Shown here piece by piece: positions 6,590 to 8,703 of a stretch of 8,703 bases of DNA. The notes under the pieces were generated by a model. It was given only the letters and a program-made list of their open reading frames with translations, was not told where the DNA came from and made no database searches. This DNA comes from an uncultured Holophagaceae bacterium (GTDB lineage: Bacteria; Acidobacteriota; Holophagae; Holophagales; Holophagaceae). The stretch spans positions 1 to 8,703 of the forward strand of contig CAITBU010000296.1 in the NCBI GenBank assembly GCA_903890595.1, in the 5' to 3' direction. Position 1 is the stretch's first letter. Each line of letters opens with the position of its first letter. The position numbers and the translations under genes are program-made.

Positions 6590-7753
6590 ATGGCACTGGA
6601 AGGCTCCCTCCGGGACTTCGACCTGTTCTCGCTGTTCAACATGATCAAGATCCAGGGGAAGAGCGGCACCCTGGTCCTCAGCCAGAACCAGGAGTTCATC
6701 AAGGTCTTCTTCGAGAACGGCGAGATCGTCGGCTGTGACTCCAACCAGGTGCGCATGGAAGACCGTCTCGGCACCATGCTGGTGCGCCTGGGGCGCCTGA
6801 CGGGCGAAGAGCTGCTGGGGATGGTTCAGGTCCAGCGCCAGTCCCTGAAGCGGATGGGCACCCTGTTGCTCGAGGGTGGCAAGGTCACGGCCTCGGACCT
6901 CCAGGACGCCCTCTTCAACCAGGCCACCGCCATTCTCCACCGCACCTTCCGGTGGGTGGAGGGAGACTATCGCTTCGACTCTTTCCTGCCCCCGGACTTG
7001 GATCGGGACCACTTCGTGCCTATCCCCGTGGACACTGTACTCATGGAGGCCGCCCGCATCCAGGATGAGTGGCCGGAAGTGGAGCGGCGCCTGCCGGGCA
7101 TGGACGTCCCCCTCGGTCGGACCCAGCGCGCTCTGGCCCTACACCTGGACATCGACCGGGAAGTCTCCTCACTGCTGGGCGGGCAGGGCGAGATGGCCCT
7201 CGGGACCTCGGGGCTGACCCACCCCCAGGAAGTGGTCCTCTCCTATTTCGAGGAGGCCCAGAGCCCTTCGGACGTGGTGCAGCAGAGCCGGTTCGATGAG
7301 CTCGACACGTGCAAGGCCGTTGCCGATCTGCTGGAGGCCGGCTTGCTGGAGCCCGCCCACGGACCTGGCTCCCGGGCCACCCCGGCCTGGATGGCCGACG
7401 GACCCGCCGCCAGCATCGAACCAGACTGGGCCCCCAGTGGGATCCTGTGGCCCCTGGTAGCCCTGGGCATCGCCCTCCCGCTGGCTTTCTATGTGCCGCA
7501 GCACCGGCATTCCGTGAACATGGGCCTGGCCAGCCTGCAGGCGGTGGATGTCCAGGTGGTGCCGGCTGGGGACACAAGAATTCGCCAGGCCTGGGCCCTG
7601 AGGATGGCATCCCCGAGCGACGGCGGTAGCATGATGGCAAAGGAAATCGGCAGGCCCATGGACGGCAAGAACCCCGTCCCTGACCTGACGACCCTGCCGG
7701 ATCCCATGGCCTTGCCGGCCCAGGATGCGCCCGCCAAACCCTCCAAGAAGTAA
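6590..7753 (+). CDS. Membrane-anchored DUF4388 (PATAN-type) protein
   Basis: A 387-residue protein. The N-terminus (MALEGSLRDFDLFSLFNMI, then GKSGTLVLS and FFENGEIVGCDS) is a typical DUF4388 domain, about 1-130, a fold related to PATAN and common in signalling proteins of deltaproteobacteria and acidobacteria. Within it, about 58-112 (DRLGTMLVRLGRLT, MGTLLLEGGKVT) resembles the GspE/PilB N-terminal repeat. A helical middle region, about 150-255, includes a winged-helix-like stretch (SPSDVVQQSRFDELDTCKAV). One transmembrane helix lies at about 284-301. The remaining 85 residues are Pro-, Met- and Asp-rich, low in recognisable fold, and predicted outside the cytoplasm. Start ATG 6590 follows AGGAGG (6577-6582) by 7 nt, inside the end of the previous gene. 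Function is unknown; a cytoplasmic sensor or adaptor tethered to the membrane is inferred. tdk follows after 9 nt. Confidence 0.85.
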   Translation: MALEGSLRDFDLFSLFNMIKIQGKSGTLVLSQNQEFIKVFFENGEIVGCDSNQVRMEDRLGTMLVRLGRLTGEELLGMVQVQRQSLKRMGTLLLEGGKVTASDLQDALFNQATAILHRTFRWVEGDYRFDSFLPPDLDRDHFVPIPVDTVLMEAARIQDEWPEVERRLPGMDVPLGRTQRALALHLDIDREVSSLLGGQGEMALGTSGLTHPQEVVLSYFEEAQSPSDVVQQSRFDELDTCKAVADLLEAGLLEPAHGPGSRATPAWMADGPAASIEPDWAPSGILWPLVALGIALPLAFYVPQHRHSVNMGLASLQAVDVQVVPAGDTRIRQAWALRMASPSDGGSMMAKEIGRPMDGKNPVPDLTTLPDPMALPAQDAPAKPSKK

Positions 7754-7762
7754 GGACTCCCG

Positions 7763-8350
7763 ATGTATTCGCACCAGCGCCAGGGTTCCCTGGAGGTGAT
7801 CTGCGGCCCCATGTTCTCGGGCAAGTCCGAGGAGCTCATCCGCCGCATCAAGCGAGCTGTCATTGCCCGGCAGAAGGTCCAGGTCTTCAAGCCTGCCCTG
7901 GATGATCGCTATGACGCCTCAGCCATTGCCAGCCACAGCGAGCGCAAGCATGAAGCCATCCCCGTGAAGGACACCGTGGAGCTGGCCCGGCACCTGGATC
8001 CGGAGGCCGAGGTGGTGGCTCTGGATGAGGTGCAGTTCATGGACGAGGGCCTCATCCCCATCATCGAGAGCCTCGCCAACCGGGGCGTCCGGGTCATCGC
8101 CGGGGGCCTCGACCAGGACTCCAACGGCGAGCCCTTTGGCATCATGCCGATTTTGCTTGCGAAGGCCGATTACGTCACCAAGCTCCAGGCCATCTGCATG
8201 GTGTGTGGCGCCCTGGCGAGCCGCACCCAGCGCATGGTGCACACCGGCGGGCAGGTTCTGGTGGGGGCGGCGGAGGCCTACGAGGCGCGCTGCCGCCACT
8301 GCCACGAGACCCCCCACGCCACGGGGCGGCGCCTGCTCGAAGGGGAGTAG
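7763..8350 (+). CDS. tdk: Thymidine kinase (type II)
   Basis: This cytoplasmic salvage enzyme phosphorylates thymidine (and deoxyuridine) with ATP to give dTMP. The 195 residues carry the Walker A loop GPMFSGKS at 15-22, the DEVQF motif at 88-92 with the likely catalytic base E89, and the GLDQDSNGEPFG lasso-region signature at 115-126. The C-terminal zinc site is complete: C145 and C148 (CMVC) and C177 and C180 (CRHC). The thymidine-binding loop lies around TGGQVLVG (161-168). Length is normal for the tetrameric TK1-like family. The start is ATG 7763 with AAGG at 7752-7755. The gene is 9 nt after the DUF4388 gene and may be read with it, though no functional link to that gene is obvious. Confidence 0.97.
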   Translation: MYSHQRQGSLEVICGPMFSGKSEELIRRIKRAVIARQKVQVFKPALDDRYDASAIASHSERKHEAIPVKDTVELARHLDPEAEVVALDEVQFMDEGLIPIIESLANRGVRVIAGGLDQDSNGEPFGIMPILLAKADYVTKLQAICMVCGALASRTQRMVHTGGQVLVGAAEAYEARCRHCHETPHATGRRLLEGE

Positions 8351-8439
8351 GTTTCCACTTCGTAAACGGGATGCCCGTCCTGACACCCATCTCCCGGTCC
8401 GGCGGCGGGATGTCGGTTCGCCCTGGGTTCGGGCAGGGG

Positions 8440-8445
8440 TAGACT
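8440..8445 (+). promoter_or_regulatory. Candidate -10 (TAGACT) for the acyl-CoA dehydrogenase gene
   Basis: TAGACT lies 73 nt before the ATG and belongs to the exact 9-mer GTAGACTGG also found before metG. TTCGCC at 8417-8422 has the 17-nt spacing of a -35 but matches the consensus poorly. A start near 8452 would put the CAGTGC/GCACTG dyad at the very 5' end of the mRNA or over the start site, where an operator would act. Confidence 0.35.
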
Positions 8446-8450
8446 GGCCG

Positions 8451-8471
8451 CAGTGCGCTGCTGCAGCACTG
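8451..8471. repeat. Dyad CAGTGC...GCACTG, possible operator
   Basis: Two 6-bp arms in perfect inverted orientation with a 9-nt spacer begin 6 nt after the candidate -10. The position fits a repressor site controlling the downstream acyl-CoA dehydrogenase, as for TetR- or GntR-type regulators of fatty or aromatic acid degradation. The hairpin is followed by only TTTC, so a terminator is unlikely. Confidence 0.35.
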
Positions 8472-8507
8472 TTTCAATCCACCCCGCCCGATGCTTCAGG
8501 GCATGCC

Positions 8508-8513
8508 AGGAGG
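8508..8513 (+). promoter_or_regulatory. Strong ribosome binding site of the acyl-CoA dehydrogenase gene
   Basis: AGGAGG with a 5-nt spacer to ATG 8519 is the strongest Shine-Dalgarno in the window and fixes the start of the partial gene. Confidence 0.8.
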
Positions 8514-8518
8514 ACGCC

Positions 8519-8703
8519 ATGGCCGGTTCCTACGCCACCTTCACCCACCTCACCGACTACATGGGCTTCGAGGGTCTCCTCACGGACGAAGAGCGGATGA
8601 TCCGCGAGGCGGCCCGCAAGTTCGTCAACGCCGAGGTGCTGCCCATCATCGAGCAGCACGCCCAGGCCCAGACCTTCCCGCGGCACCTCATCCCCATGAT
8701 GGG
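8519..8703 (+). CDS. Acyl-CoA dehydrogenase, N-terminal part (partial)
   Basis: The frame is open from ATG 8519 to the window end, giving 61 residues. MAGSYATFTHLTDYMGFEGL leads into LLTDEERMIREAARKFVNAEVLPIIEQHAQAQTFP, the N-terminal helix of acyl-CoA dehydrogenases. The combination DY.G.E.LLT.EE..IR...R.FV..EVLPIIE.H resembles the glutaryl-CoA dehydrogenase-like group more than short- or medium-chain enzymes. Such FAD enzymes oxidise acyl-CoA to enoyl-CoA (glutaryl-CoA to crotonyl-CoA in that group) and pass electrons to ETF. The FAD site and catalytic base are outside the window, so substrate class is inference. It has its own upstream region and strong ribosome binding site. Confidence 0.88.
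   Translation, partial: MAGSYATFTHLTDYMGFEGLLTDEERMIREAARKFVNAEVLPIIEQHAQAQTFPRHLIPMM

Larger units (their letters stand above)
8351..8518. other. Intergenic region between tdk and the acyl-CoA dehydrogenase gene
   Basis: No coding frame is convincing here. It holds a short hairpin ACGGG-ATG-CCCGT (8366-8378), too small and without a T tract to be a good tdk terminator. It also holds a likely -10 (8440-8445), a dyad CAGTGC/GCACTG (8451-8456 with 8466-8471, 9-nt spacer), a stretch GTTTCAATCCAC (8471-8482) that resembles the end of some CRISPR repeats, and the 8-bp palindrome GGCATGCC (8500-8507). Confidence 0.5.

Noticed and set aside
5671..6777. 368-codon - strand frame spanning the end of the membrane protein gene and the DUF4388 gene
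   Set aside because: It is a Gly/Gln-rich antisense shadow crossing two well-supported + strand genes.
8366..8378. ACGGG-ATG-CCCGT hairpin after tdk as a terminator
   Set aside because: The stem is only 5 bp with a 3-nt loop and no following T tract; I could not find a convincing tdk terminator.

Overview
This high-GC window reads as ordinary, densely packed bacterial chromosome. It holds seven complete genes on the + strand or the - strand that I consider real beyond doubt, one small uncertain gene between two of them, and a gene fragment at each end. The protein mix suggests Acidobacteriota, perhaps class Holophagae (Geothrix/Holophaga-like). The pointers are a DUF4388 (PATAN-type) protein, a DUF1844 protein, and a secreted protein that fuses a carboxypeptidase-regulatory-like fold to TPRs. 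This placement is inference from gene content and codon bias, not from a search. I see no mobile element, CRISPR array, tRNA or rRNA.

Layout. (1) Positions 1-3157, + strand: the 3' end of a DNA-3-methyladenine glycosylase I gene (tag), then metG (methionyl-tRNA synthetase, GTG start), then a 114-aa unknown that overlaps metG by 4 nt (GTGA), then exoA (AP endonuclease/exonuclease III), which overlaps the unknown by 4 nt (ATGA). Two base-excision-repair genes therefore flank metG. (2) Positions 3158-3221: a short convergent gap filled by a long, nearly perfect hairpin with A/T tracts on both sides, best read as a two-way terminator. (3) Positions 3222-4247, - strand: an exported carboxypeptidase-regulatory-like/TPR protein. 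(4) Positions 4248-4435: a divergent intergenic region rich in dyad symmetry. (5) Positions 4436-8350, + strand: a tight run of DUF1844 protein, a 622-aa multi-pass membrane protein with TPRs and a zinc ribbon, a membrane-anchored DUF4388 protein, and thymidine kinase (tdk). Spacings are a 4-nt overlap, 1 nt and 9 nt. (6) Positions 8351-8518: an intergenic region with a probable promoter. (7) From 8519: the start of an acyl-CoA dehydrogenase, closest in feel to the glutaryl-CoA dehydrogenase group, running off the window.

How the parts may work together. The tag-metG-unknown-exoA string carries housekeeping translation and base excision repair: Tag makes abasic sites and ExoA cuts them. The DUF1844/TPR-zinc-ribbon/DUF4388 trio is the least understood part. 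Its overlaps suggest co-translation, and both larger proteins are predicted to sit in the inner membrane, so a shared envelope or signalling role is plausible but unproven. I found no clear evidence of a wholly new system; the trio, the unknown gene between metG and exoA, and the divergent leader region deserve the closest look.
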